In this document: piece after piece, positions 24,085 through 36,164 of the stretch | Position numbering within the stretch: the first letter of the stretch is position 1 | How the letters are laid out: each line of letters opens with the position of its first letter | NCBI GenBank assembly: GCA_037176845.1 | Contig: JAYKXP010000079.1 | Span: forward strand, 62,001 to 126,000 | Direction of reading: 5' to 3' | DNA length: 64,000 nt | Source: Paramarasmius palmivorus | Lineage: Eukaryota > Basidiomycota > Agaricomycetes > Agaricales > Marasmiaceae | Notes under the pieces: generated by a model | Database searches by the model: none | What the model was told of the DNA's origin: nothing | Seen by the model: only the letters and a program-made list of their open reading frames with translations | Translations under genes and position numbers: made by a program

Positions 24085-26818
24085 CTGCGGGATGACGGGG
24101 AGCGGCGTAGTTTCCCGCAGCGAGTCGGAATATAGGGCAGGGATTGTCGATGTGGACGGGATATAGAGCAGAGAGGTGATGACAAAGCCCGGTGGGATCG
24201 TGGAATTTACTATTTATGGGAATTCAGGGTTGCGGCTGCGTCGGGATATGGCATTTGGTTGCGGCGCGGTTCTGGTCGACATCACTCGACACCATCTACA
24301 AAAAATGGTCCTCAAGGTGTTTGGTCTCCTCTCGATGACTCTGCAGCTTACTTAGGCCTCACACCTTCTCGCTATTTCTCCCTTCGTCTCTACCAACACC
24401 TAGGTTCCCTCAGAGCCAACGTCTTTAGAAGGATATGCGTTCTCATTCTAGGAGTAGTAGGACCAATGACATGCGCCGTAGTAGCAAGAACAAGTCTTGG
24501 CTGTAACTCTGGGGCTTCAAGCTTCCGGCGACGACTTTGGCCGTTGTCTCGTATACGTATGTTCTTCACGTCTGCATTCTATATCTCAAGCACATAGTAT
24601 GACCTCTCAACACGACCGCTCCCACCAATTCACATCCCTCGCTCCCTACCACTCCCGACTCTCATTCAGAGTTATGGTCCGCTTCTCCCAAATCTCACTC
24701 CACACAATGGACTCCTCAACGATTCTCTCTACTGTGTCACCTCTGCCAGCCGTACATATCCCACTGCTACACGCCATCTGAAGCACTCAAATCATATACA
24801 AACGTTCTCCTGATCCCTCCACGCCCAGTCAAAGTTCTGATGCTGTTGGTCTTCACAACATCGCCTCGTCTCTCTGCCTCCCATCGACACCAATGTCCTC
24901 CGAGCCAGCCCATCCAGTCCACCAGCTTCCGATCTACCTCCATCCCAGTATCTTAAAGAGCGACACAGACAATGTTCAAAACCGGATTATCACATCTGAC
25001 GAGTTGCTCTGTTTGGTGGTGGTAGCAGGGTTCGAGAGGTTTCGGCGTACTAGTGGTATCGAATTTAGACGCTCAGAGCTGCGTAAAACGGTACCATGCT
25101 GTAAGAGCGAGGAACTGGGATTCTTTGACGAATCGAAAGGAAGTCAGTAACTTAAAAGTCGGCTTGTGGACTATGGCATCTTCAGGACACTCGAGATGGA
25201 GTGGCAAGGCGGAACAGAATAAGGGTAACTACGCTCCGTCTCTCGAGAAGATGTTCTCCGAATCAAATATCCAGTCTTCCACTGAGTACTAGGGCTACGA
25301 GTCGGAGAGGAAGATACAAAGGCACGGAGTCTATAAAGGGTGGTACTAGAGAGGAGAAAGAAGCAGGGGTCCTGAGCCCCGTTGTGTCTGTACCTGTATC
25401 ATAGTCAAAAACCAATCCAACCACTCTTCTTTCAGCTTGCGCGTCGATATGAACTTCTCGATGGTCATTTCATACGCCGCTTCCGGGGGTCAGGGATGAA
25501 CGTTGAATGTGTGAGGTGGATGCAGTTTGAGGAGGAAGTGCGTGGGGTGAAGGAGTCGAGTGAAAGGAAGTGTACATGTCGGTTTAGGAAGGGAGAGGAG
25601 AGGAATTCAATAACCAACACAGATTCAGACCTCTCCAGTCAATGTACTGCAGAATATACGACATCCACGAGTTACCGAGCTCGAGGAAGAAGGTTGACCT
25701 CGGCGTAGTGCTGAGGGGGCGCCCGACGATTAGGATTGTTCGGGGAGGCGATGACCGTTGAAACGTTGAGGAAGAGCCTGAGGGGGGTGAAGATGGCTGT
25801 TTTTGTACATGTAACATCAATGTATTTGTGGTATATGTATCGTTTCGATACGCACGTTGGCTCCGGTGCAAGAGGTTGTGGTCTTGCGGAGAGGAGCGGG
25901 CACCTGAGGTAAGCGCGACGTTCTTGTTCCTCAACCGTCACCTTCTCTTCGCCAGGAAAGCGACGAAATATATTTGCCATTGGTATGTTTTATTGGGCTT
26001 TTGGGCGAAATATCGGTTTCTTATAGTCTCCAAGGATGACTCAAAAATGAACTCGACCCGGAAGCGTTTGGTTTTGAAGGTGTAAAATGTCACTAGTAAC
26101 CGTGACTATGGGAGCACACACCAAGGACGGTACCACCATTAGAGGTTGCTAGTTCTGAGGAACGAAGGGTGTGCTAGGTGAGTTTATCGTTGTTAATGCC
26201 AAGGTACAGAACTTTGAGCTAGCTAACAATGACGGTACAGGTATGAACGGCGCAGCGTTCTCTTACCCAGTACTCTTGACTCTAGCAAACTCAGCACGCT
26301 CAAACAGTATCCCTGATTCCACGCATACCGTTCCTGCTCAACTTCTGGCCAACGACATACGCGCTATTACCCCCTCTGAACGTCGTAAAAGCAGTCAAGT
26401 ACACGCTCCGACTCATCGACATTCTCAAAACCTCATCCTCGGCACCGTAGGGTACTCAATCAAAAAGGTGATGCGAATTTAGAGCACGCTGCATGTACCA
26501 TGAGCAGGCTTGCGTGTTCGGAAGGAATCAACGACAAACCCAACGATACTAAATCGGCGTTTTCTAGCATTTACGGCGAACACGATCCGCCTCCGAGTAA
26601 GACCTGGACCAATTGAAAGCTCCTGCTCGGAACATCCCACCAGATCTAGAAGACTCTTTCGCTGCATTAAGAAAACTGCAGATACGCCGAACTCGGTACC
26701 TGGTAGTGCAGGTAAGGACATAGCGTGGCCTCAACTATCAGTCACTCACTAATGTCGGTTTCCTCGTGTAGGCTATTTAGACGTTCCTATATGTTGGATG
26801 TTGGGGTGGAGTTACCGG
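24085..26818. other. ACT1 promoter region and SH3-gene relic
   Basis: About 24085-24260 is shared, inverted, with the ACT2 upstream region (54620-54850). About 24270-24800 resembles 30650-31000 and 32290-32740, so it is a decayed copy of the upstream and first-exon part of the SH3 gene; every frame is interrupted. From 24800 to 26818 I see no supported gene. A minus-strand frame at 25672..25980 starts MANIFRRFPGEEKVTVEEQ and could be an orphan first exon. Around 26300-26430 one plus frame reads IPFLLNFWPTTYALLPPLN, which looks protein-like but is short and unplaced. Confidence 0.35.
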
Positions 26819-29304
26819 TCATTCAATAGATCGCTTCGGGCGTTTTAGAGCGGGTTGATGTCCTTGTGGATGACATGGTTGGCTTTCATTGTAGTCTTGT
26901 CCGACGCGTTTCCGGCTGTCAGTGTGCGATGGTGTATACGGAAAAGGCTCCAACCCCATCTCCCGTCGTCGTAGTGTGACTAGCCTTTTTAAAGCATCCA
27001 GGTCATTTTTCTGGAGCACAAAATCATGATTAGTATAAGAACGGAAGATCAATCGCAACCTTCACCTTGTTCGGGAAATAATAAACACTTTCGCTGGTGT
27101 CTTTGTGGATGTCACTTTTTAGGATTTCAGTATTGCAGCGGCCCAAAGAGTCAAATAACCGAGCTATTGGTTTGGCATTTTCATGGGTGACGGCGATGGA
27201 TACCCAAGATGAAGGTGGATGTCGGTCAGCTGGGAAGAAGTATATGATGTTGTGCGAATCTTGTTTAGACTTGACCCCAAGAACTGCGCGCCAGGACGAC
27301 CTCTGGATATGTATCGCCTCTTCCAGATTTGCCAGCGCCTCCCATAGCCGTAAAGACGTTCTATGGGGCGAGGCAATGCGAAAAGACAGTAGACATGACT
27401 CCATCTTGTCAACAAACTTCTGAATAGCTTGAATACCAATTGACTGTAAGAGTTACATGAGTTCCAGTGCAGCGATGCCAATAGTACATGTATGATTTTA
27501 ATGGCCTTACCTTGCCCCATTGTATGATCCTTCGCCATTCTTCATTTAATTCCCTTGCCGACAGCGAGTTGAACACCGCTGCAGCCAAGGGATAAGGATC
27601 GAATTGGTTCAAACTTGTTGTTAGTTCGGGACTGAGAGATTCCAGCAATGGGACTATCCTAAACACACGAACTAGTGGGGGCCCTTTGGTGAAGAATTTC
27701 CATGAATCAAAATCCAAAGGGCCGGAATTGGAAACGTGGCCCCAGTACTCTTTCGAGCGGACTGAGATAGTGCGGAGGAAGGCCTGCACCAGCAGGTCAC
27801 GATAATCTGAATCGGTATGTTGTTCCACATGGTAGCCCTTTGAACGCCTACTATCCAACAAAAACTCGGAGAAAGAGGCATGGGGGATATGTACCACACC
27901 CTCGTCATCCACAGGCACATCTAGGACTGCGTGAAGTTTGATGAGGAGGCTTTGCACCTTCCCAGGTTTGAAACCGAGGATTGCTGTAATACATTCACGA
28001 GAGCAGGGCATGCGTGTGATTCGGGTTGCCTTCATTATCCCTGCCTTAACTTCATTGTCAACGCTAACCATGATTGTTGGAATGTAGACATTAGGAATGG
28101 TGAGAATGAGTTGTAAGACCCGTCGAACTTCGTCCCAACGGAGGCATGTCTTCAAAATCTGGTGATAAAGGAGGTCCAAGTCGGGGTATGGAGACTCCGG
28201 AAGGTCCTCGGCCTTAATGCGAATGATGTCTTCTAAACGCTCCTTTGGATCCTCTTCGTCAATCTCCAGGTACTTCATGACTGTGACAGCGAAGATGAAT
28301 TGTCCACTCGCTCGCCTGACAAGTTGCCATACTACTATTTCACCAGGCCATGATGTGTCAATATGTCGCAGCGCGTGATGTGTGTCCTGCAGCTGTGCGA
28401 ACCGTTGGTGGAAGTAGGTGGCTATATCTCGACTGGATTCGGCAGAGTCTCCAATAGGGAGATGGCCTAGGAAGGGAAGGAATGATACATGGTCAAAGGC
28501 TCGACAGATTCGAGGCTCCGGACGACTGGAAATAAGAAACGCAAGACGGCACTGGCACCCTTGCAAGGCGTCACGAATCATCGCTACAAGTCTCTCTTGC
28601 GACGGTATTAGGATACATTCGTCGACACCGTCGATGACCACCACATTTGGAAGAGCACTCCACACCTCTTCCTCGACTTTGGAGCAGGGCTCGAGGATTA
28701 GCTTCTGGAATTGGTTCTCAAAGGTGGCGTGGAAAATCTTGGGGTCTGAGCGAATGGCCTTGATAATTGATGGTCCGAGAACTGTACGGAGAGGCTCCGA
28801 CCTGAGGAATTGGTAGACAATGGTTGCGACAAATGGCTCCATTTTGTCTCGGGTGGGGTCATTGCGAGAAAAGAAGAAAGCCCCAGCCAATCGCGGGTAA
28901 GTCTCTTCTCCCAACGGACGAGCATATTTCTCCGATACATTCTGCATGATGGCCGACTTGCCTACTCCAGCTCGTCCTTGTATCCAATATACGCGCGTAT
29001 TGGTAACTCGATTAGCAAACCACCTCTCCAGGCCTGCTAATATGGTGGTGCGGGTGCCCGGAAGACAGTTAGGCGGAGGATAGCGCTGTTCTGAATCGTA
29101 AAAGGCATTTGGTGCAACAAAAGGCCCCACAAGTTCGAGTATCTCATCTGCTACGATAAGCGTTAACAAATGAAGTATCAACCAGGATGATGCATGCCTA
29201 CTGGGGTCAGACGTATTTGTGACATTGATTTGATCTCTTCCGACCGAATTGAATGTACCGTCATTAACGGTGAAGTGTCTGGCGTTGGAAAGGAAGCTCG
29301 ACAT
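26819..29304 (-). CDS. NACHT-type STAND NTPase (NLR-like)
   Basis: Exons 27511..29304, 27066..27443 and 26819..27010 give 787 aa. The ATPase module has Walker A GRAGVGKSAI, Walker B VVVIDGVDEC and a sensor-like LAFLISSRPEPRI. The N-terminus has a short glycine motif, FTVNDGTFNSVGRDQINV, as often seen before NACHT domains in Agaricomycetes. The C-terminal part is not a WD40, ankyrin or TPR array. Fungal NACHT proteins are linked to self/non-self recognition and programmed cell death; the role here is inferred. I chose the ATG at 29304 because the motif follows at once; the frame extends upstream to 29487. A 51-nt in-frame segment (29151..29201) has GT and AG borders, so 770 aa is an alternative. 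Confidence 0.85.
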
Positions 29305-30828
29305 CGTCCGGATGAATGTGTGGACCAATATCGATGTGGTAGCGATGATGCAAAGTGGTAAGGTTCCAAAGCAACCTTGGTAATCACACGACCTACAGCG
29401 GCACAGCCTCCGGCTGTCAGTAGAGGACTTGCTGTAAAATGTATGAATCGATGCCCGGTCATCGTTCGGAGCGTCTGACAGTGACATGATACAGTAACAG
29501 TGTCTCTTGGTACAACGGATGATGGAGACACGCCATTCGCTGTCGGAAGCTATGGTACAGATCTCCCAACGATCCCAGTGTTTGATGCGGGAAAGTTTGT
29601 ATGGTGCACATTCTTACCCTGCTTCGCTGCGCTAGGCAAATATATTCGGGAATGTCGTGCTGAGAGGTGCTTGAGTGCATCCTCCCGACACGAAATTCGA
29701 GCGTGGGTGTTCATGCATTATGCCATGGCGACATGGAAGCTTCAAGCGGAAGAGGTGGAGCGTCAACACTGGAAAGTAGATATAGGATAATACGTCCACA
29801 ATCGCATTCGCTAGTCGGAGTAATAATAGCAGGCAAACACTGGTACATGCTTTGTGAGCAACAATCCGTGTTTTGCATCGCTGGGGCAAATAGAGCGGTT
29901 CTGGGATTGTGACGTACGTTAGATCGGCAGCAGGAGTAGGATGGACGACGAATAGTTCAAGCGTCGACACCCTCAAACCAGGCTTGTCAGCAACATTCGG
30001 TATGGAATGTCGCTACTAAGTACATCCATGGCTGAAGGCGAGGGGTGTGCAGAAGGTAGCAGAGTCGTAAACACGAAAAAGTAGAACTCGGGATTTCTAG
30101 TCGTGATAGATTGGTGCGAAGGATGCTAGAGAGCCTGAGCCATTGTTGTACATGTACGCAATCTAATTAAATACTTGGTCAACATAGAAGTTTTCAAAGA
30201 CATTTGTAGGTAATACGTACTGCGATTTTGTGGGTTCAGTGGAATTTCCCCCCGCGTATTCATCCTCCGAACTCCTGCACATTATCCTAGCATTATTCTA
30301 ACCTTCTCCCAAGTAGAGAGATCCAGGGCCATAAACTCAGCTAGTCCGAAGCCAGGTCGTTTCTTGTCTCCGGGGATGCTCTCAATGTATTGGCCTTTCA
30401 AGACTGAGCAGTCAAGTCGAGCCTTCAAGCAAAAGTACAATGAAATATGTACCGAAAACGTTCCAGTGTCTTTTCGATGGCTGGACGAACACCTAACGCT
30501 TAGAAAGGGGATGCTGGAGAAGATGATGACGGTTCAAAAGTAAGAGCCATTCCGGATCTGGCAGTTTTTCCTCGGAGCGCCCAGAACCCTTCCTCTGACC
30601 ACGACACGTCGATGTCACGGTTGTGTTGCGGTGCAGTTCTAGGACACGACTCAACGTTCACCACCATCCACGGAAAATGGTCCCCAGTGGTATTTTCGAG
30701 ATAGGGCGACACAGTCACAACCCAAATTCGGAATGTAAATGAATGGTAGGCTTTTACATAGCAATTGCTGTTGAAGCTTCCCATGGGTCGTATTGCCTCA
30801 CCTTAAAACTTGTCTCTCTGGGCCCCTC
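29305..30828. other. Spacer between the divergent NACHT and SH3 genes
   Basis: Probable promoter region of both genes. The NACHT frame stays open to 29487, but the extra 61 residues show no motif. Around 30650-30700 there is similarity to 24270-24310, so the SH3 upstream region is part of the repeated block. A minus-strand frame at 30500..30784 (94 aa) is open but unrecognised. Nothing else is supported. Confidence 0.4.
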
Positions 30829-32230
30829 ATGTCGACGACCTTCCAGAGGCAAAACATTTCCTGGTCTCAAAAGATACTTGTTCCCGTGATTGGGGGAATA
30901 TGCACGGTTGTAGCTGCGATCGCATCTTTACGAAGTACCAACCCTTGGGTTACTGTCTTGACAGTTATCTCTGGGTTTGCAACGATTTGGGCAGTTATCT
31001 CGTAGGTGAATTTCGGTCCCCTCCACATTCGTTGTATATCTCAAATCCAGACAGTCCCCGAATCAATATCTCCCCGTATCGAGGCGTCCGGAAAATTGTC
31101 AGGTTCGCAGCGAGATATGCGTTCGATTGGCCGAATTCTGGACGTGATATCGAACATGGCGTTTTTGGAGGAAGTGTATCGTCAGAGGTGCGCCAAAATA
31201 CAACTCGTACTGAGAAGTGAAAAGATTGACCATTATTACTTTTAGCCAATACTTCAAAACCGACCATTTAGAATGAGGCCTCCAGTACCCGTTGCACCAT
31301 CCCAGTCTACTGTCAGACGTCGTGTGTTAGATGAGGTTCCACTCAATCTTCCAGCCCATGCATCTCATCCAGCCCCATCCCAATTGGAAGAGGTATGCTG
31401 TAGTCTCATCTTCATGTCTCAACTCATTGAAATGTATCATCCACAGCCAACTAACGGTGGTCAACGAAGAGCTGTATTACCTACCTCGGTGGTCACCGAA
31501 GACCATGTTGTAGACATTTTATCACCAACCGAGCAAGAATCTCTAGAAGAGGTGCGCCGTAGTCATGTTCACGGATTGGCAGGTTACTGAGATATGTTCA
31601 CAGGCGACACCTAGAAATCGACCGGCATTCGCACCATCCACCACGGGGATTATCGAGGTTTACTCAGAACCAACGGACTCTGAACAAGAATCGTTTTATT
31701 CCTCGTTCAGTGTAGCCCCTTCTAACATCAACACCTCCGTCTCCCCCTACGCGATGAACCAAGCTATGCAAAGCTCTGGTTACGAGTCCAACGTCTCGGA
31801 CCGCTGGAGTGCCCTAAGCATTCAACCTGGTTCCCCACAATCTCCCTATCAACTCGACTTCTCGTCGTCTCATCCACCCGATCCTGCCACTTCACTGTCA
31901 CCTCAGGATACGTTGAGCTTTTCGAGCTACTCATCTCGAGAGCATAGTCCGGCAGCGTCGCAATATAGTGACGTTCCTGTGCTAGAGCCATCGCTCCCAT
32001 CCTCGTTCAAATCGCTTATTGTCGGCGGTACAACCGTTCGGTGCACGTTCATACCTACGTTGGATGATGAGTTGTGGATCGCAGTAGGTGAAATAATAAA
32101 GGTGTTGCGGGAGTATGATGATGGATGGGCACTTTGCGAGAATGCTGGACGGCAACGTGGTGTGGTCCCAGTGGAATGCTTAGAACGGGGCCCGGTGAAG
32201 GTGGAGCACAGGATGCGAAACCAAACTTGA
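30829..32230 (+). CDS. SH3-domain protein with N-terminal membrane segments
   Basis: Exons 30829..31001, 31055..31187, 31246..31392, 31447..31551 and 31604..32230 give 394 aa. Residues about 16-55 hold two hydrophobic stretches (ILVPVIGGICTVVAAIA and VTVLTVISGFATIWAVI) that could span a membrane. The middle is Ser/Pro/Thr-rich and likely disordered. The last 65 residues form an SH3 domain: VRCTFIPTLDDELWIAVG (ALYDY-type start with the acidic RT loop), IIKVLREYDDGWALCEN (the D-D-G-W tryptophan) and RGVVPVECLE (the G-x-x-P-x-x-Y-like end, Tyr replaced). SH3 domains bind proline-rich peptides. Similar membrane-SH3 proteins occur in fungal osmosensing, but this protein shows no further likeness to Sho1. 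Two decayed copies of its 5' part lie at 24.3-24.8 kb and 32.3-32.9 kb. Confidence 0.8.
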
Positions 32231-32905
32231 AGAGGTTAAGCAGTTTGAGTAAAAGGTCGAAATGAAAGTACCAAAGAAAGTACTAGAGATGTGCGTGTTC
32301 CTTGTCCTATTAGCATACACGTCTCTCGAAGGATATTCATTCCCACTTTTGGAACAATATGCACGGTTGTAGCTGCACGTAGCAAGAACTCGTCTTGGCG
32401 ATCATTTGTGCCGTCGTCTCCCATGTTCTTCGCAGTTGCATTCCATATCTCAAATTCTCAGTATACCGTGACGTATTCCTATACTATGGGTCTCTTCTTG
32501 ACGCTACCACTTCCACCACCACCACTACTCCTGTCGTTCCAGATATGATTAGCGATTATGGTACCCCATCCGTATCTACACTCCGGTTCTCCCAACACTC
32601 ACTCTCCTCTACGTTTCTTCTCATGCGTCGTCGCCTACCCTAACCGTACATATCCCCCGCTACGTGCCTATTTGAAAGAACTCAAATTCCTCTATCGACG
32701 TCCCCTCCTAGCGTACATAACGTCCATCGCTTTAGTTCCACTCGGCAATAGGCCCAATTGGGGTCGAACATTTCTGAGCACGATGGAGGTCTTGATCTGC
32801 AAGTTTCGACAACATGCCGGTTTGAGGGATATGTATGAAGACAAAAACGATCATTTCTGGGGTTGGACGTCGGATGGAATGCCTTGTGGGCTGCTAGAGT
32901 CTTAA
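32231..32905 (+). pseudogene. SH3-gene relic directly downstream of the intact gene
   Basis: About 32290-32480 resembles the first exon and following intron of the SH3 gene (the stretch around ATATGCACGGTTGTAGCTGC), and about 32480-32740 resembles 24600-24830. Frames are broken, so it cannot code for a complete product. A frame at 32558..32905 ends GWTSDGMPCGLLES and has no known motif. It is best read as a tandem partial duplicate that has decayed. Confidence 0.5.
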
Positions 32906-33776
32906 AGAGGATGAGGGCGGGTGTATACAGCGTCTCTTTTGTCCTGCTACTTCCTGTGCCTTCGATTCGTCTTTTGTAGGTCACGCTGTACTTGTAGCTG
33001 TTGCTGGGTATTGAATTGGTTCTCGTATACGTGATCGAACCCTTGCGAACGATTCTTGAGGTTCATATGGAGCATGCTGGCGTCGTAGAGGAGTGGGCCC
33101 TCGCTATCTTTGGGATGTTCCTTCCAATTGCTATACCAATCTATCCAACCTATTAGTACCGTGCCCAGTGTTCATAATTTGATTGCCACGTACTCTTATC
33201 TTTTGCCTTCGCTTTACCCCGCAAACACTTCTCTCTTCAAAAAGCCTTCAATTTTCGTCCTCGCGCTCGGCCGACTATGTTAAGGTTTGGATCATCCTAG
33301 GAACATCGATAAACAAGCTCTATGAGAGGCTTTTCCGGGTCCTGGAATCCCTCGTTGCAATTGTGAGAAAAGGTGTTGGAGTTCGAAATGAGAATGAAGA
33401 AAGGGAGAGAAGCGCCCATTGCAATCTTCGACCTGTACCATCACTATTCGACTCAACAGACTCGGAAGGAGACTCTATTCTTTGGCTCAAAGCAAGGCGG
33501 GTCGAAACTTGACTATTTGGGGATCTGAGCGCTGAATCATTGATGATATGCAGTGAATATGCAGGATCATTGTTTGGCAGTCCCACTGGAACCTGAACTG
33601 TCCTACCATGAACTTAGAGCGCCTAGTATACCGCACCTGCGCCGAGTCTGCCAGAACTCAATCAGCCCCATGATGCAATACTCCCCGGAGCGGACACCGC
33701 CTAAAACCAGTCCACTCTTTACAGCAAATAATATACTTCTCACCTCTTGCCTTTCCTTCTCTCTCGCTCGCCCACG
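32906..33776. other. Spacer with W-family 5' relic and LYAR-D promoter
   Basis: About 33000-33080 on the minus strand resembles the first exon of W1 and W2 (the region coding FNHVYGNQFN), here as FDHVYENQFN. About 33180-33520 resembles the sequence upstream of W1 (38460-38960) and W2 (43260-43740). So a third W gene once stood here, of which only the 5' end remains. The 230 nt before 33777 presumably contain the LYAR-D promoter. No complete gene is present. Confidence 0.45.
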
Positions 33777-35847
33777 ATGGAATGCGAAGCCCAGCTCTAC
33801 GCTCGCCTCCTTTATCCTCTTGGCTATGGTTATGCGCTCTGGTGCCCTGAACCCAATGAGGATCTTCCCGCGGACTACACAAACGATGGAATCCGCCTTG
33901 GTGATGTTGGACTCATCACACCAGATGGCGGATTCGACTTTCTCTTCAACATCTGCCTGCCTGCTGACCATATAATCAATGAATCTCGTGGTACACCAGA
34001 CAACTTCACCCCTGTTCTATGGAATGAGCAGAGATATCGAAACTCGAATTTCTTCAAAGCTGGAGAGCCTGTCTACAGTCGACGGGCAGAGTGCCGTGAA
34101 TTAGGCGTCGAGGGCTTGTTAGCTGTCCCGTATGTCACATATTCCGCCGCTCTGGTTACCAATCCCAATCTCACGTTTCATTTTCAAGTGGGCTGCCTAC
34201 GAGTGCCGGTGGAAGCATCGAGATTTCGTTCAACGAAGACAGTGGTGCTGTCTTGATGTTCCCGACAGGTGCCAAGCGCGTCAACGTACAACAATTAAAG
34301 GCATTCCGCGAATATGCCCAAACGCACGCAGCTAATTGGTACCAATTCGTCAACGATACGCTCGGACGAGATGCCGAAAACGGCTCGATATATCTTGTCA
34401 CTGGATTCGATAAATCAGACTCGTGGGAGAACGCGGTTTTTGATAGCTCATATTCCAGTCAGTCGTGTTCACTGGTGTTTGAATCGATGGGTGTGGCTAC
34501 TGGACGGATGAAGCTGTCACGATCTTCCATCCTTCAATCGTCCGTCAGGCATAGATGCTCTGCGCCTAATGCTCGACATAATCAGGCGCTTTTCATACGT
34601 GGGTTTCGAATATCGTTACGACAGGGACTGTCTGCTTTGGTTCGAGGGGAAGTTAAAGTTGCTAGCACATATAAATCCCCTGCAAAGGACATTTTGGGCT
34701 CGACACCTCGTTTTTCGCAGTCGAGGTCTTCTTCAATGACACAAAGTGCTGGTGCCAGTGGCAGTGGCAGTGGCAGTAGGGGAAGCTCTAACACAGATGC
34801 TGCTTCAGGCGATAGCCCTGGGTCATTGAATACGGACACTGAATCCAATAACAGCTCTGGAAGCGAGGGGAATCACAACAGTCCTTCCATTAGCGATTCT
34901 ACGAGTGTAGAGGAAGATGACTTTTACCCTCCTCAGGTATGTCTATACATGCGGGCTCAAAGTTAATGTGATTGCGTTCTGACGCGGTACTATTTTAGCC
35001 TCATCATCCCTTGGTTTTCATCAATGACGATATTCTGCAAAATGTGGGTCTGGCTTTTGATACTCTCTTGCGACTTGCTTCTGTGCTCACCAAGTATCAG
35101 AATCCCACAGTTGATGTTGTGGTCACTCACGACGATGACTGGATAGCGCTTCTTACTCCTGAGGTTTGTGAACCATCAACAGAAGAAACATCTGCGACAT
35201 CACTAACGCCTTTACAATGCACATGCAGGACACCGTCATGCCAGATGACCGAACATTGGCCAGACGGTTCAAGGAGAAATACTGCGTTCATGAATCGAAT
35301 GGTATTTGATTGTTTCATCGGTTGTTATCCGGCGCTGATCATTACGGTCGTTGAAGGCATTGCTGTGGTAGCACCACAGGTGAAAGGACGGAATTCCGGT
35401 AGTCGAGCCGCGTCAAGTAGCATCAATACATCCGTCGTCAGTATCGTACCTGGAAGGAAATCGCGATTTCTTGTGACCAAGAAACGCCGAGGTGCCAAAG
35501 TTGGGAGAGGCTCTGATCTGCTCGTGAGAGCGGGCACAGCACTGACCACTCCTAACGTGCCCAGAACCTCCCAGAAGGAGGTGGATAATCGATCCGGTGC
35601 TTCAAGCAGCAGCGGAAGTGACGACAGTTCCTCGGATTCCATCTTTGATAGCGTTACGACCTCTGACGGCCTCTCAGACGAATCCGTTGCAGAGCTTGAG
35701 AGACAAAAAGAAGCGAGGGCAGCACTTCTTGCTCAGAACCAAGCTGAGGAAATGGAATTCAGGGCGGCCAAGCAGCAGTTTGCACACATCGACTTGCGAC
35801 CACCCAAATCATGGGCGGCACCGCACACCGAGTCAAATAATAAATAG
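33777..35847 (+). CDS. LYAR-D: complete LYAR-family protein of unknown function
   Basis: Exons 33777..34129, 34189..34936, 34999..35043, 35101..35163, 35229..35301 and 35357..35847 give 590 aa with all phases matching LYAR-B. The start MECEAQLYARLLYPLGYGY was preferred to an upstream in-frame ATG at 33747, because LYAR-E begins MEFEAQLYARLL. Exon 2 has GRDAENGSIYLVTG and NQALFIRGFRISLRQG followed by Gly/Ser repeats. Exons 3 to 5 read PLVFINDDILQN, DVVVTHDDDWIALL and DTVMPDDRTLARRF. The last exon is basic and Ser-rich, then a likely coiled helix VAELERQKEARAALLAQNQ. It ends differently from LYAR-B, so the C-termini have been exchanged or rebuilt. Function is unknown. It is convergent with W1, 317 nt apart. 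Confidence 0.82.
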
Positions 35848-36164
35848 CACTTCCGCTTCCTAGCTACATTTGGAATACTACGACCTTGAGTGATCTACAG
35901 CTCGATTGGAAGGTGTTTAAACTCCCGAGGTTATTGCAGAGCCCGAGAGTAGGGCGGGAAAGGCATTGGCATCGGAAAGAAAGGGCTATAAGCTATACGA
36001 TGCTGAATCTGCGTTAAATAAATCTACTTCCAGTGTACATCTACGCACATGAACAGAGTGATGTTTAAATAAATGCGTAATGCACAAAACCAGATCAATA
36101 TCGTCCAAGGAAAAGGCCAGCACATGAACGCGCTTATCCCCGAGCCATTGACTGCTTCACATGC
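35848..36164. other. Convergent spacer between LYAR-D and W1
   Basis: 317 nt between two genes facing each other. The part from about 35990 is also found at about 39490-39650 near W2, so the duplication that made the two W genes included this 3' flank. No gene is seen. Confidence 0.5.
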
